Positions 1 to 6,377 are shown, numbered from the stretch's first letter. The stretch is 10,278 nucleotides of DNA from Gammaproteobacteria bacterium (GCA_027295975.1 JAPUJX010000244.1:1-10278), one strand, 5' to 3'. The notes: generated by a model not told the origin, from the letters alone. Program-made: numbers and translations.

Positions 1-582
1 ACTCAGCAAAACGACGATTTCCGCTGGTGGGGCGTCGAGAAGCGCGGCCGCGAAGTTGTTTTCTACCTGGAGATGGAAAATCTGACTTCGATCAAACATC
101 GCGGACACGGCGAGATCAACGTTGGGCCATTCACAGTCCGCTCGCTCGAGGTGGAGTCCCGTGATCATGCGGAAACCAATTTCAGCTCAATCACCGCGCG
201 CCAACTGGAAATACGGGCCAGCGAACACTCCAACATCAACATCGAAACCCTGGATACCGACAGTGCACGTCTGGTCATCGTCGATCATGCCGACCTCTAT
301 GCACACGACGTGACCTCGCTGGATATGGCAATACGGGTCGAGGATCACGGCGAAGCCTGGCTTGCCGGCACATCCGACTCGACTACCATCAGGGCCAAAG
401 ATCACGGCGATGTGGACGCCTCGCGCCTCCAGAGCGCGATTGCCGAAGTGCGGGCATCGGATCACACCAAGATAACCCTCAACGCCGAGGAAACTATTTA
501 CATCCGCCGCCAGGACCACGCTGAGGTGACCTGGCAAGGGGCGGCCGAGGTTGATGAGGAACAGGCCATCAGCCAACAGTAG
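1..582 (+). CDS. GIN/DUF2807-like beta-solenoid protein, 5'-truncated by the window edge
   Basis: The reading frame is open from base 1 to the TAG at 580-582. The codons before the ATG at 73 (for example FRWWGVEKRGREVVFYLEM) read as normal protein, so the gene almost certainly begins outside the window and 193 residues are visible. The protein is a run of short turns. Counting from the ATG at 73, a His inside a [D/E/G]-H-[A/G/S/T] triplet recurs at residues 12, 32, 52, 72, 92, 111, 131 and 149, a period of almost exactly 20. Hydrophobic alternation between the triplets (LEIRA, IRVED, TIRAK) fits a beta-strand ladder. This resembles the head-GIN (DUF2807) fold, known in other bacteria as a beta-helical envelope or secreted domain, but with the usual Gly/Ser turn replaced by Asp-His. 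No signal peptide is visible because the start is missing. It lies 112 bp before a cation efflux gene. Family assignment is moderate; the function is unknown. Confidence 0.75.
   Translation, partial: TQQNDDFRWWGVEKRGREVVFYLEMENLTSIKHRGHGEINVGPFTVRSLEVESRDHAETNFSSITARQLEIRASEHSNINIETLDTDSARLVIVDHADLYAHDVTSLDMAIRVEDHGEAWLAGTSDSTTIRAKDHGDVDASRLQSAIAEVRASDHTKITLNAEETIYIRRQDHAEVTWQGAAEVDEEQAISQQ
103..525 (+). repeat. Eight tandem 20-residue protein repeats with an invariant His
   Basis: In-frame degenerate repeat inside the first CDS. At the DNA level each unit centres on a GATCAYG-like core (for example gatcatgc near 162 and 282, gatcacggcga near 344 and 401). Spacing between successive His residues is 20, 20, 20, 20, 19, 20 and 18. 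A polar or acidic residue follows two positions after most of the His residues (E, E, N, D, E, D, K, E). The rest of each unit has diverged, which points to selection on the Asp-His turn and not to recent duplication. Confidence 0.75.
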
Positions 583-643
583 TTACCTCGTCCAACGGCG
601 GCTATCTGCGTCTCCGACAGGAATTCTGCCGTTTCGCCCTGCC

Positions 644-674
644 CTGACGCCGCAAGAGACGATGTGGCTATAAT
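644..674 (+). promoter_or_regulatory. Candidate sigma70 promoter for the cation efflux gene
   Basis: A perfect TATAAT lies at 669-674, with a partial -35 (CTGACG, 4 of 6) at 644-649, giving a 19-bp spacer. Transcription would start near 681, leaving only about 14 nt before the ATG at 695. A 19-20 bp spacer is a known trait of promoters twisted by metal-sensing MerR proteins such as ZntR and CueR, but no clear dyad is visible in the spacer. The -10 is convincing; the -35 and any metal control are inference. Confidence 0.35.
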
Positions 675-694
675 GAACGCGTCAGTGTTTGCAC

Positions 695-1594
695 ATGCAG
701 GTCCGATACTCCTTGGCGCATTCCCACTCCCATTCTCACGGACCCGATCAGAACGAAACCATGTTGCGGCGCGCGTTCGCGCTGATCGCGGGATTCATGC
801 TCGTGGAGGTCGCCGGGGGAGTGCTGGCCAACTCTCTCACCCTGCTGGCCGATGCGGGTCACATGTTTCTCGATGCCTCGGCGCTCGGGTTCTCCTGGTA
901 TGCCATGCGCCTCTCTCGGCGCGACCATGACCACAAGCTGTCCTATGGTTACCATCGCTTTCAGGTCCTCGCCGCCTTCATCAATGGCCTGTCGCTGCTG
1001 GCGTTATGCATCTGGATCCTGTACGAGGCGTTCAATCGCCTGCATTCTCCCCAGGAGATGTTGCCAATACCCGCGTTTGCAGTTGCATCGGTCGGCTTCG
1101 TCATCAACCTCGTCGCCTTCCGCTGGCTGCACGGCGGCCACGACAATGCCAACGTGCGAAGTGCCGCACTGCATGTGCTCGGCGACCTGCTCGGCTCGGC
1201 GGCTGCTATTACGGCGGCGCTGACCGTGTATTTCACCGGTTGGTTGTATGCCGATCCCCTGCTGGCACTGGTAATCGTCGTCATTCTCGTCCGAGGCGCC
1301 TGGCGGGTCGTCAAAACATCGGCCCACATCCTCCTCGAAGGCGTGCCGGACGAACTGGATCTGGAGGAAATCCGCGACACGCTCTCGGCCCGGGTACCCG
1401 GTGTGATCGAAGTGCACCATGTACACGCCTGGGCGTTGACCGCGGAAAAACCCCTGCTCACTCTCCATGCCAATGTAGACGAACAGATGGAGTTGGGCAC
1501 TGTGGTTTCATCCATGAAAGCCGTTTTGAGCGAGACGTTCGGCATCCAACATTCCACCATTCAGGTGGAGCACGGTCCCTGCCCGGACGACTAG
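695..1594 (+). CDS. Cation diffusion facilitator (CzcD-like Zn/Cd/Co efflux protein)
   Basis: A 299-residue inner-membrane antiporter that would export divalent metal from the cytoplasm in exchange for protons. The N-terminus carries a His run (HSHSHSHG, residues 9-16). Six hydrophobic segments follow between about residues 25 and 210. The two transport-site motifs are intact: H56-M-F-L-D60 in TM2 and H160-V-L-G-D164 in TM5, the HxxxD pair typical of Zn/Cd-type CDF proteins. The cytosolic C-terminal domain from about residue 215 contains VIEVHHVHAWAL and a late HSTIQVEH, matching the metal-sensing ferredoxin-like fold. The length is normal for the CzcD group. I chose the ATG at 695; a TTG two codons earlier is possible and neither has a clear Shine-Dalgarno sequence. 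The preceding His-repeat gene runs in the same direction. Metal specificity cannot be read with certainty. Confidence 0.93.
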   Translation: MQVRYSLAHSHSHSHGPDQNETMLRRAFALIAGFMLVEVAGGVLANSLTLLADAGHMFLDASALGFSWYAMRLSRRDHDHKLSYGYHRFQVLAAFINGLSLLALCIWILYEAFNRLHSPQEMLPIPAFAVASVGFVINLVAFRWLHGGHDNANVRSAALHVLGDLLGSAAAITAALTVYFTGWLYADPLLALVIVVILVRGAWRVVKTSAHILLEGVPDELDLEEIRDTLSARVPGVIEVHHVHAWALTAEKPLLTLHANVDEQMELGTVVSSMKAVLSETFGIQHSTIQVEHGPCPDD

Positions 1595-1647
1595 CTCGGA
1601 TTGAGTTTTCATAACAACCGCATTGAGGCCGGGGGACGACACAGCGA

Positions 1648-2085
1648 TCAGTCAAAGAGTGGATTGCGGATTCGAAGCTGGTCAAATAACTGAAAATCCC
1701 GATCTATGGTAAGCAACTCTTCAACGCCGTGAACCATGCACAGGGCGGCGATTCGAGCGTCATGAACGATTGGCCCGCGAACTCTCGGCTGTCGCATCAA
1801 CCGAATGAGTACGGTCAAAAAGTCTTGAGTTTCGCCGAGAAGCGACAAATTAGGAGAGTTGCACCAGGCTTCAATCTGATTGCTGGCCTGGATCGGCGTA
1901 GATGCCGTCTCTTTCCAAATTCTCGGATTGGTGACCACGCTGAAAAACTCGTAGATGCATGGCCATGGTATTGCCCAGCGTGCCTTGCCTTGTGCTAGAC
2001 CGCGGACGAGATCGTTCGCCCGGCCATGGTAGCTTGACTCGCGCCGGTGGGCGTACACGAGTAGATTGGTGTCGAGGGCGATCAC
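1648..2085 (-). CDS. vapC: VapC-family PIN-domain toxin (ribonuclease)
   Basis: A 145-residue PIN-domain protein, the usual toxin length. Proteins of this family are Mg-dependent endoribonucleases that cut tRNA or rRNA unless bound by the antitoxin. The acidic active-site set is present: D5 in IALDTNLLVYA, E46 in the IYEFF segment, D109 in VHDARIAAL, and D128 with D130 in TIDRDF. No residue is missing, so the toxin should be active. It begins with GTG at 2085, which overlaps the antitoxin stop (GTGA), so translation is coupled. It converges on the cation efflux gene with 53 bp between stops and no obvious terminator there. Confidence 0.92.
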   Translation of the reverse strand: MIALDTNLLVYAHRRESSYHGRANDLVRGLAQGKARWAIPWPCIYEFFSVVTNPRIWKETASTPIQASNQIEAWCNSPNLSLLGETQDFLTVLIRLMRQPRVRGPIVHDARIAALCMVHGVEELLTIDRDFQLFDQLRIRNPLFD

Positions 2086-2330
2086 CCTGTGTCTGGCCCA
2101 CCGTAGATTTCATCTCTCAAGTCCTGCCATGTCAGTGATTCCAACGGGTCGTTTGCGTTGGGATCGCCCACACTGAACTCCGGCAGATCATAGGTTCGCG
2201 ATTCGTGCGATTGTGACATTGCGAGCCGCAAACCATCTTCAACGACGGCGCGCAGGGGTTTGCCCGCGCGTTTGGCAAACTTCTTGGCCCGTATCAGCAA
2301 CTCGTCTTTGATATCGAGGGTCGTTTTCAT
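2082..2330 (-). CDS. vapB: VapB-type antitoxin with an N-terminal DNA-binding domain
   Basis: An 82-residue protein. Residues about 3-38 (TTLDIKDELLIRAKKFAKRAG, then KPLRAVVEDGLRLAM) form a ribbon-helix-helix-like domain of the type seen in VapB/DUF2191 antitoxins. The acidic C-terminal tail (LTWQDLRDEIYGGPDTG) would wrap the toxin. I chose the ATG at 2330, and not the in-frame ATGs at 2369 or 2387, because those two lie inside the promoter and operator described separately, while 2330 gives a leader of about 22 nt. The Shine-Dalgarno sequence is weak. The stop overlaps the toxin start by 4 nt. It neutralises VapC and, with it, should repress its own promoter. Confidence 0.88.
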   Translation of the reverse strand: MKTTLDIKDELLIRAKKFAKRAGKPLRAVVEDGLRLAMSQSHESRTYDLPEFSVGDPNANDPLESLTWQDLRDEIYGGPDTG

Positions 2331-2358
2331 ACTTGACGATTTGTGAATCGATTCTGCA

Positions 2359-2395
2359 ATATTAGCCATATCATCCGATATGGGCAACCCATATC
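2359..2395 (-). promoter_or_regulatory. vapBC promoter with overlapping three-half-site operator
   Basis: On the minus strand a -35 TTGCCC (plus 2382-2387) is 17 bp from a -10 TAATAT (plus 2359-2364). Three copies of one 7-bp half-site overlap it: CCATATC at 2366-2372, its reverse complement GATATGG at 2377-2383, and CCATATC at 2389-2395. Their centres are 11 and 12 bp apart, about one helical turn. The right-hand pair extends to a perfect 8-bp-arm palindrome (GATATGGG, CAA, CCCATATC; 2377-2395). This is the geometry expected for autorepression by a VapBC complex carrying several RHH dimers. Confidence 0.75.
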
Positions 2396-2578
2396 AGACC
2401 GATCACATCATGGTGTACCACCAACGTAACTAACTTTATCAAACACCTTTACACGCACTCATACTCGAATAGCACTTTAATTCGGACTGTCCCCGTCCTC
2501 AGGAGCACTTAGAGCTTCCCCACCCCTCAACGACGCGGTTGTTGTACAAATCATCCAGACCCATTGTCCTGGCAAGAA
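2396..2578. other. Gene-free spacer between vapB and the phosphotransferase gene
   Basis: I see no credible ORF in this spacer. It contains a perfect TTGTACAA palindrome at 2542-2549, close behind the phosphotransferase stop, and a phrase TTTAATTCGGACTGTCCCCG at 2476-2495. From memory, the latter resembles tails often found beside IS200-like elements, but no transposase or terminal repeat accompanies it. No convincing intrinsic terminator for the phosphotransferase operon was found. Confidence 0.4.
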
Positions 2579-3592
2579 TCAGCCAAGCAGTTCGTTGGCG
2601 CGGTTGATCAACGTCGTCATGGAATGCCGGGTGACCTCCCAGGTGGGGTCAACGCGTTTGCCGCGCCGATGTAAACCTAAATTGAACCCGGTGATGATGG
2701 CGAACTTGTATGCCGCGAGGGCCCTGAACCACCCGAGATCGGGTAACGGCGCTCCGATAACATCGCCATACAGCTTAAGCAACGTGTCCGGGTCGAGAAA
2801 CATCGGGCGAACACCCCCCTCTGCGGACCAGGCATCGGGATCGCTGAAGGTAACCATCCAACCCACATCGTTGAGCGTGGCACCCACTCCGGTGAGTTCC
2901 CAATCGATCAATGCCAGCAGCTGGCCCTCCGGCGAGCAGAAGAGATTTGCTGTCTGGTAATCGCCGTGGAAGATCCCCACCGGTACGTTTTCCGGCATGC
3001 GGTCCAGGAGTTTCCGGCGCACCAACGGCACGTCTTTGAGACAATCCGGGTCCGCAGCCCGCTCATAGAAACGATCCCAACGAGACACATCATCGACAAA
3101 CGGCACGGGATCTCCGAGATAAGGTGTTTCACCGGGGTCCATCTGGTGAACCTTTGCCAGCGCCTCCATGGCCTGCCGACCGAGGTCCAGGAGTTTTGTT
3201 TCGCCCAGTTCGCGGCCCCATTCGCCTTTGCCGAGCCGTAGAACATCACCTTTGAGCCAGGGCACCACAAAATATGGACAGCCAAACCATTGGAGATCGT
3301 CACCCGACCATTTCACGGAACAGTGGGGCACCTCGTTGGCATCGAAGGTACGATCGAGGGCATTCAACACCTCGACCTGACGCAACACGTCGGCGGTACC
3401 GCGCCAGTTGACGTTGGGCGGCGGCAGGCGGATGAACCAGGAATCCACCCTTCCGGCAACTTCGACCCGGAATCCATAAGCGAACCCGGCATGACCCGGC
3501 ATTTTCACGACATCGAACACATGCGGGTCATCCGTTTCGTATCTGGCCCCGCAAAACGGGCCGAGGCGTTCGGTAAGTTCTTCGAGTTCCAA
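2579..3592 (-). CDS. APH/ACAD10-like phosphotransferase family protein
   Basis: A 337-residue kinase-fold protein of the aminoglycoside phosphotransferase/choline kinase superfamily. The catalytic loop H209-G-D211 through N216 (HGDYQTANLF) and the metal-binding D230 in LIDWELTG are intact. The N-terminal lobe contains the conserved-type segments AYGFRVEV and YFVVPWLKGDVL. The order and length match phosphotransferases found beside acyl-CoA enzymes (ACAD10/11 kinase part, LvaA of Pseudomonas) better than antibiotic-resistance APHs. Its likely role is phosphorylating a hydroxyl on an acyl-CoA, which is inference. The start is TTG at 3592: an in-frame TAG lies two codons upstream and the next Met is residue 31. 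It begins 10 bp after the acyl-CoA synthetase stop, so the two are almost certainly one operon. Confidence 0.85.
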   Translation of the reverse strand: MELEELTERLGPFCGARYETDDPHVFDVVKMPGHAGFAYGFRVEVAGRVDSWFIRLPPPNVNWRGTADVLRQVEVLNALDRTFDANEVPHCSVKWSGDDLQWFGCPYFVVPWLKGDVLRLGKGEWGRELGETKLLDLGRQAMEALAKVHQMDPGETPYLGDPVPFVDDVSRWDRFYERAADPDCLKDVPLVRRKLLDRMPENVPVGIFHGDYQTANLFCSPEGQLLALIDWELTGVGATLNDVGWMVTFSDPDAWSAEGGVRPMFLDPDTLLKLYGDVIGAPLPDLGWFRALAAYKFAIITGFNLGLHRRGKRVDPTWEVTRHSMTTLINRANELLG

Positions 3593-3602
3593 CTGCTATA
3601 TC

Positions 3603-5126
3603 TCAGCCGGATTCAAGCAACCGTTTGAGTATTTTGCCGCTGGGGTTCCGCGGAATTTCAGCAACGAACACCGCATCCTTCGGTCGCTTGAATCCGGCAA
3701 GTTTGGGCTCGCAGTAATTCAGTACTTCCGCCTTGGTCAGGGTGTCGTTGCTGCGCACGATAATTGCCAGCGGTGACTCTCCCCACCTGGCGCTTTGCAG
3801 GCCGATGACCGCCGCTTCGGTGATGTCTGGCTGGGTCTGCAGAACACTTTCGATCTCAGCGGGATACACGTTCTCCCCTCCCGAGATAATCATGTCTTTG
3901 ATACGATCCTGGATTGCGACGAATCCCTCTGCGTCCATGGTCGCGATGTCTCCCGTACGCAGCCAACCGTCAACGAAGGTTTCCTCGGTGGCTCGAGGCT
4001 GGTTCCAGTATTCGCGCATCATGTGTGGCCCGCGCACCAGCACCTCGCCGGCCTCCCCCGGCGCGCAATCGCGCCCGGATTTGTCGACCACCCGAACTTC
4101 CGTGTGGAAAAACGCCCTCCCGGTGGAATCCGGTTTACGGATCGCGTTTTCAGAATCCATCAGACAGGCGGGCCCACAGGTTTCGGTCAGCCCGTATACC
4201 TGCAGCAACTCTATCCCCAGACCAGCATACTGCCGGGTCAACGCCACCGGCACCGGCGCCGCACCCGTCATGATCCAGCGCAAGGTGCTGAAGTCGTAAC
4301 GTTCAAAGCCGCTCACCTGGACCATGAAACTCAACATGGCCGGTACCGCGAGCCCAATGGTAATTTTCTCTTTCTGGATCAGTTCCCAGGCGAGCACCGG
4401 ATCGAAGGTGCGCATGACTACAGAGGTGGCGCCCCGATAGACGTTGACCGCCAACGGTGTCAGCGCACCCACGTGGAACATCGGCAGTGCGGCGAGATAA
4501 CAATCACCGTCGTGGTAATAAGTCGTTCCGGCAATGGTGAGAATCGCCCAGATCGCGGTGGTGTGGGTGTGCACCACCCCCTTGGGCAGCCCGGTGGTTC
4601 CGGAGGTGTACATGATATACAGCATATCGTCGTCACCGGTGCGGCACTCCGGCTCTTCGGCCGTTGCCGCGTCGCGGAACGTTTCGTAACTCTGCGCGAA
4701 GAAGGCGACGTCCCGAGCACTGGTGACCTGAAGCCATTGCTGGACATCCGTCTTGTTCCCGCGACCGTGCAACTCAGCCACCGTGTCGATGAACTCATCA
4801 CCGAATATCAGCCGTCTGGTCCCGCTGTCTTTCAGGATGAATTCGAGTTCGTCGGGCACCAGGCGCCAGTTGAGCGGCACCACAACCGCGCCGATCTTGG
4901 CCAGCGCGAAATAAGCTTCCATGAATTCCGCACTGTTCATCAGCAGCAGGGCGACCCGTTCCTCTTTCTCGACACCCGCCTCGACAAAGGCGTTGGCTAT
5001 CCGGTTGCTGCGTTCGTTGAGCTCTCGATAGGTCAACCGCAGCTCCGAATGGCTGTCCACGTAGGCTTCGCGATCGGGGCTCAGGAAAGCTCGTTTAGCC
5101 AGAAATTGTCCAAGGTTGTTGCGCAT
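3603..5126 (-). CDS. Acyl-CoA synthetase (AMP-forming, ANL superfamily)
   Basis: A 507-residue enzyme that would activate a carboxylic acid to acyl-AMP and then acyl-CoA. All core motifs are present: P-loop YTSGTTGLPKG (173-183), YGLTE (311-315), TGD (391-393), hinge and binding segment DRIKDMIISGGENVYP (407-422) and the adenylation lysine K498 in NPSGKILKR. The length is normal for fatty-acid or medium-chain CoA ligases; the substrate cannot be read. I chose the ATG at 5126 because a strong GGGGAG Shine-Dalgarno sequence (plus 5132-5137) precedes it by 5 nt. A longer reading back to 5342 would run through that site, its promoter and into the divergent regulator, and its extra residues are unlike the family. 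It is followed 10 bp later by the phosphotransferase and is divergent from a MerR-family regulator. Confidence 0.93.
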   Translation of the reverse strand: MRNNLGQFLAKRAFLSPDREAYVDSHSELRLTYRELNERSNRIANAFVEAGVEKEERVALLLMNSAEFMEAYFALAKIGAVVVPLNWRLVPDELEFILKDSGTRRLIFGDEFIDTVAELHGRGNKTDVQQWLQVTSARDVAFFAQSYETFRDAATAEEPECRTGDDDMLYIMYTSGTTGLPKGVVHTHTTAIWAILTIAGTTYYHDGDCYLAALPMFHVGALTPLAVNVYRGATSVVMRTFDPVLAWELIQKEKITIGLAVPAMLSFMVQVSGFERYDFSTLRWIMTGAAPVPVALTRQYAGLGIELLQVYGLTETCGPACLMDSENAIRKPDSTGRAFFHTEVRVVDKSGRDCAPGEAGEVLVRGPHMMREYWNQPRATEETFVDGWLRTGDIATMDAEGFVAIQDRIKDMIISGGENVYPAEIESVLQTQPDITEAAVIGLQSARWGESPLAIIVRSNDTLTKAEVLNYCEPKLAGFKRPKDAVFVAEIPRNPSGKILKRLLESG

Positions 5127-5157
5127 TTTTTCTCCCCATCCGTTTAGCCGGGTGGGT

Positions 5158-5186
5158 ATTTTCGACAAATAGAGCTCGGCTGTGAA
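5158..5186 (-). promoter_or_regulatory. Candidate promoter of the acyl-CoA synthetase operon
   Basis: On the minus strand TTCACA (plus 5181-5186, 5 of 6 to consensus) is 17 bp from GAAAAT (plus 5158-5163, 4 of 6). Transcription would start near 5151, followed by the GGGGAG ribosome site. The -10 is weak, which is common for activated promoters. The TGTAC elements near the merR promoter lie about 80-115 bp upstream of it. Confidence 0.35.
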
Positions 5187-5247
5187 TAGTCTGACGATGG
5201 GCTCGTAATTCCGGGTGTGATCCGGGTTCTGGATTAGGAATGGTGAG

Positions 5248-5275
5248 TGGACATGGACGTGAGGGGGGGTACAAT
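5248..5275 (+). promoter_or_regulatory. Promoter of the MerR-family regulator gene
   Basis: TGGACA (5248-5253, 5 of 6) and TACAAT (5270-5275, 5 of 6) are separated by 16 bp. The predicted start near 5282 leaves about 26 nt before the GTG at 5308. A G7 run fills the end of the spacer. Confidence 0.5.
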
Positions 5276-5298
5276 CCAGGTCCGTATAGCTTTTGTAC
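5269..5298. promoter_or_regulatory. Inverted GTACAA/TTGTAC elements, putative autoregulatory operator
   Basis: GTACAA at 5269-5274 overlaps the -10 box, and its reverse complement TTGTAC lies at 5293-5298, just past the predicted transcription start. Centres are 24 bp apart, close to two helical turns. The same core recurs at the promoter downstream of this gene (6213-6259), so these are the best candidates for binding by the MerR protein encoded here. Occupancy would block transcription, implying autorepression. Confidence 0.45.
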
Positions 5299-5307
5299 TG
5301 GTCAAGC

Positions 5308-6204
5308 GTGGAACTGGAAGAAGATCTGTACCGCATTGGCACCGTTGCCCATCTAACGGAGATCTCCGTTGAGCGGCTGCGGGCGTGGGAGCGTCGTTAT
5401 GGGCTTCTGCCCGCAAACCGCTCAGGAAGAACCCGGTTCTACAACCTCGAGCAGGTGGAGCGTCTCAAGAAAATGAAACGCCTCATCGACAACGGCCATC
5501 CGATCAGTTCGCTGGTGCCGTTGTCCGACGAGCAACTCAACGAACGCCTCGTGGTACAACGAAATCTTGCCATCAAACCCGCAAGTGCAGGTCTGATCGG
5601 TCCCAACCTGCTGGTACTCGAGCATCAGCAGGATCACACCTCGAGAATCGACGTGCGGGCTCGCTGGGCGAATATGGACGCCTTCATGAGCGACCAGAGC
5701 GCGGCCGAAACCCTCGATGTCATCGTTGTTCAGCTACCTGTACTGTTGTCTCAACAGGTAGAAGCAATCGGCAAATTTCACCCCCAAAGCCGCATCGTCG
5801 CCATCTACCAATTCGCTACGGCAAAACATATCGCGGCAACCCAGGAGTTGGGTGTCCCGACCCTGAACTGGCCGACTACCTGGCAGGAAATCGAACATGC
5901 CTGCGCCACTACCGCCGGTATGCCGTTGCGGGCGGCGCGCACCGCGGCCCGCCGGTTCACCGATGAGGAGCTGATAGCCATTGCCGCAAGCTCGGAGGAT
6001 CAATCTAAATGCCCACAGCACCTCGTGGAACTCATCAGCAGTTTGAACGCATTTGCCGAATACAGCCTCGATCAAGCGGAAGAAGCGGTCGAATCCGCTT
6101 TGTACCAACGGGTGCATACCGACACCACCCAGGCCAGGGCGCAGTTGGAACTCGCCCTGGAGGTGTTGGTGGAGGCGGATCAGCTGTTATCGACTCCAAA
6201 CTAA
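5308..6204 (+). CDS. MerR-family regulator with degenerate B12-binding-like C-terminal domain
   Basis: A 298-residue regulator. Residues 9-70 form a MerR-type winged HTH (IGTVAHLTEISVERLRAWER, then RYGLLPANRSGRTRFYNLEQVERL), closest to the CarA/CarH/LitR branch. Residues about 105-210 alternate hydrophobic strands and helices like the Rossmann-type B12-binding fold (LDVIVVQLPVLL, RIVAIYQF, GVPTLNW), but I see no cobalamin DxHxxG motif, so it may sense something else or act by protein contact. The last 85 residues look helical and acidic. I chose GTG 5308; TTG 5293 is possible but falls in a putative operator and neither has a Shine-Dalgarno sequence. It is divergent from the acyl-CoA synthetase operon and upstream of the protease region; TGTAC elements flank it on both sides. 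Confidence 0.85.
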   Translation: MELEEDLYRIGTVAHLTEISVERLRAWERRYGLLPANRSGRTRFYNLEQVERLKKMKRLIDNGHPISSLVPLSDEQLNERLVVQRNLAIKPASAGLIGPNLLVLEHQQDHTSRIDVRARWANMDAFMSDQSAAETLDVIVVQLPVLLSQQVEAIGKFHPQSRIVAIYQFATAKHIAATQELGVPTLNWPTTWQEIEHACATTAGMPLRAARTAARRFTDEELIAIAASSEDQSKCPQHLVELISSLNAFAEYSLDQAEEAVESALYQRVHTDTTQARAQLELALEVLVEADQLLSTPN

Positions 6205-6263
6205 ACAAAACCTGTACAAATATCTGTTTAGGGTATTGACTTATATCTTGTACTGTACATAAT
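6201..6263 (+). promoter_or_regulatory. Strong promoter with clustered TGTAC operator elements
   Basis: TTGACT (6236-6241) and CATAAT (6258-6263) are separated by 16 bp; transcription should start near 6270. The spacer and -10 are packed with TTGTAC (6248-6253) directly abutting TGTACA (6254-6259). Upstream, a 31-bp nested palindrome, CTAAACA (6201-6207), TGTACA (6213-6218) and TGTTTAG (6225-6231), overlaps the merR stop codon. A further GTACAA sits at 6289-6294 in the leader. This is the densest regulatory site in the window and points toward the protease genes. Confidence 0.65.
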
Positions 6264-6281
6264 GCGCACAACAACAGTTTT

Positions 6282-6377
6282 GGCGTGCGTACAACTTCAT
6301 GCAGTCCTCCCTTTCAAGTGTCCTTCCCCCAGAAGAGAAGTTGTCTTCGGCGGTACTCACCGCCGACACGCCTTTTT
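6282..6377 (+). ncRNA. Structured RNA: leader element or small RNA with nested stems and T5 end
   Basis: Starting 12 nt after the predicted transcription start, three nested pairings can be drawn: GGCGTG (6282-6287) with CACGCC (6367-6372); ACAACTTC (6291-6298) with GAAGTTGT (6337-6344); and TCGGCGGT (6347-6354) with ACCGCCGA (6359-6366) around an ACTC loop. Together they form a three-way junction closed immediately before TTTTT (6373-6377), as in an intrinsic terminator. An alternative partner for GGCGT exists at 6378-6382. It could be a short regulatory RNA or an attenuating leader of the protease gene. It matches no riboswitch class I recognise. Confidence 0.4.

Noticed and set aside
103..525. 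CRISPR or DNA tandem array
   Set aside because: The periodicity is in the protein, not in identical DNA units; the unit DNA has diverged and there are no spacers.
187..576. 129-codon minus-strand frame opposite the His-repeat gene
   Set aside because: It mirrors the repeat codons of the real gene and has no start context or neighbour support.
2331..2387. Longer VapB starting at 2387 or 2369
   Set aside because: These starts lie upstream of or within the promoter and operator; the transcript predicted from the -10 begins near 2352.
2579..3592. Aminoglycoside resistance gene
   Set aside because: The kinase motifs are shared by the whole superfamily, while the operon with an acyl-CoA synthetase and the ACAD10-like layout point to metabolism.
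3795..5147. 450-codon plus-strand open frame
   Set aside because: It is antisense to the acyl-CoA synthetase, whose motifs are complete. The translation is rich in Arg, His and Gly with no domain, as expected of a GC-driven shadow frame.
5127..5342. 72-residue N-terminal extension of the acyl-CoA synthetase
   Set aside because: It would cross a strong Shine-Dalgarno sequence, a promoter and the divergent regulator's start. The residues do not resemble the family, and the ATG at 5126 gives the normal length.
5734..5761. Inverted repeat CTACCTGT/ACAGGTAG inside the merR gene
   Set aside because: An 8-bp-arm hairpin within coding sequence with no T run or regulatory context; chance or codon-driven is the simplest view.
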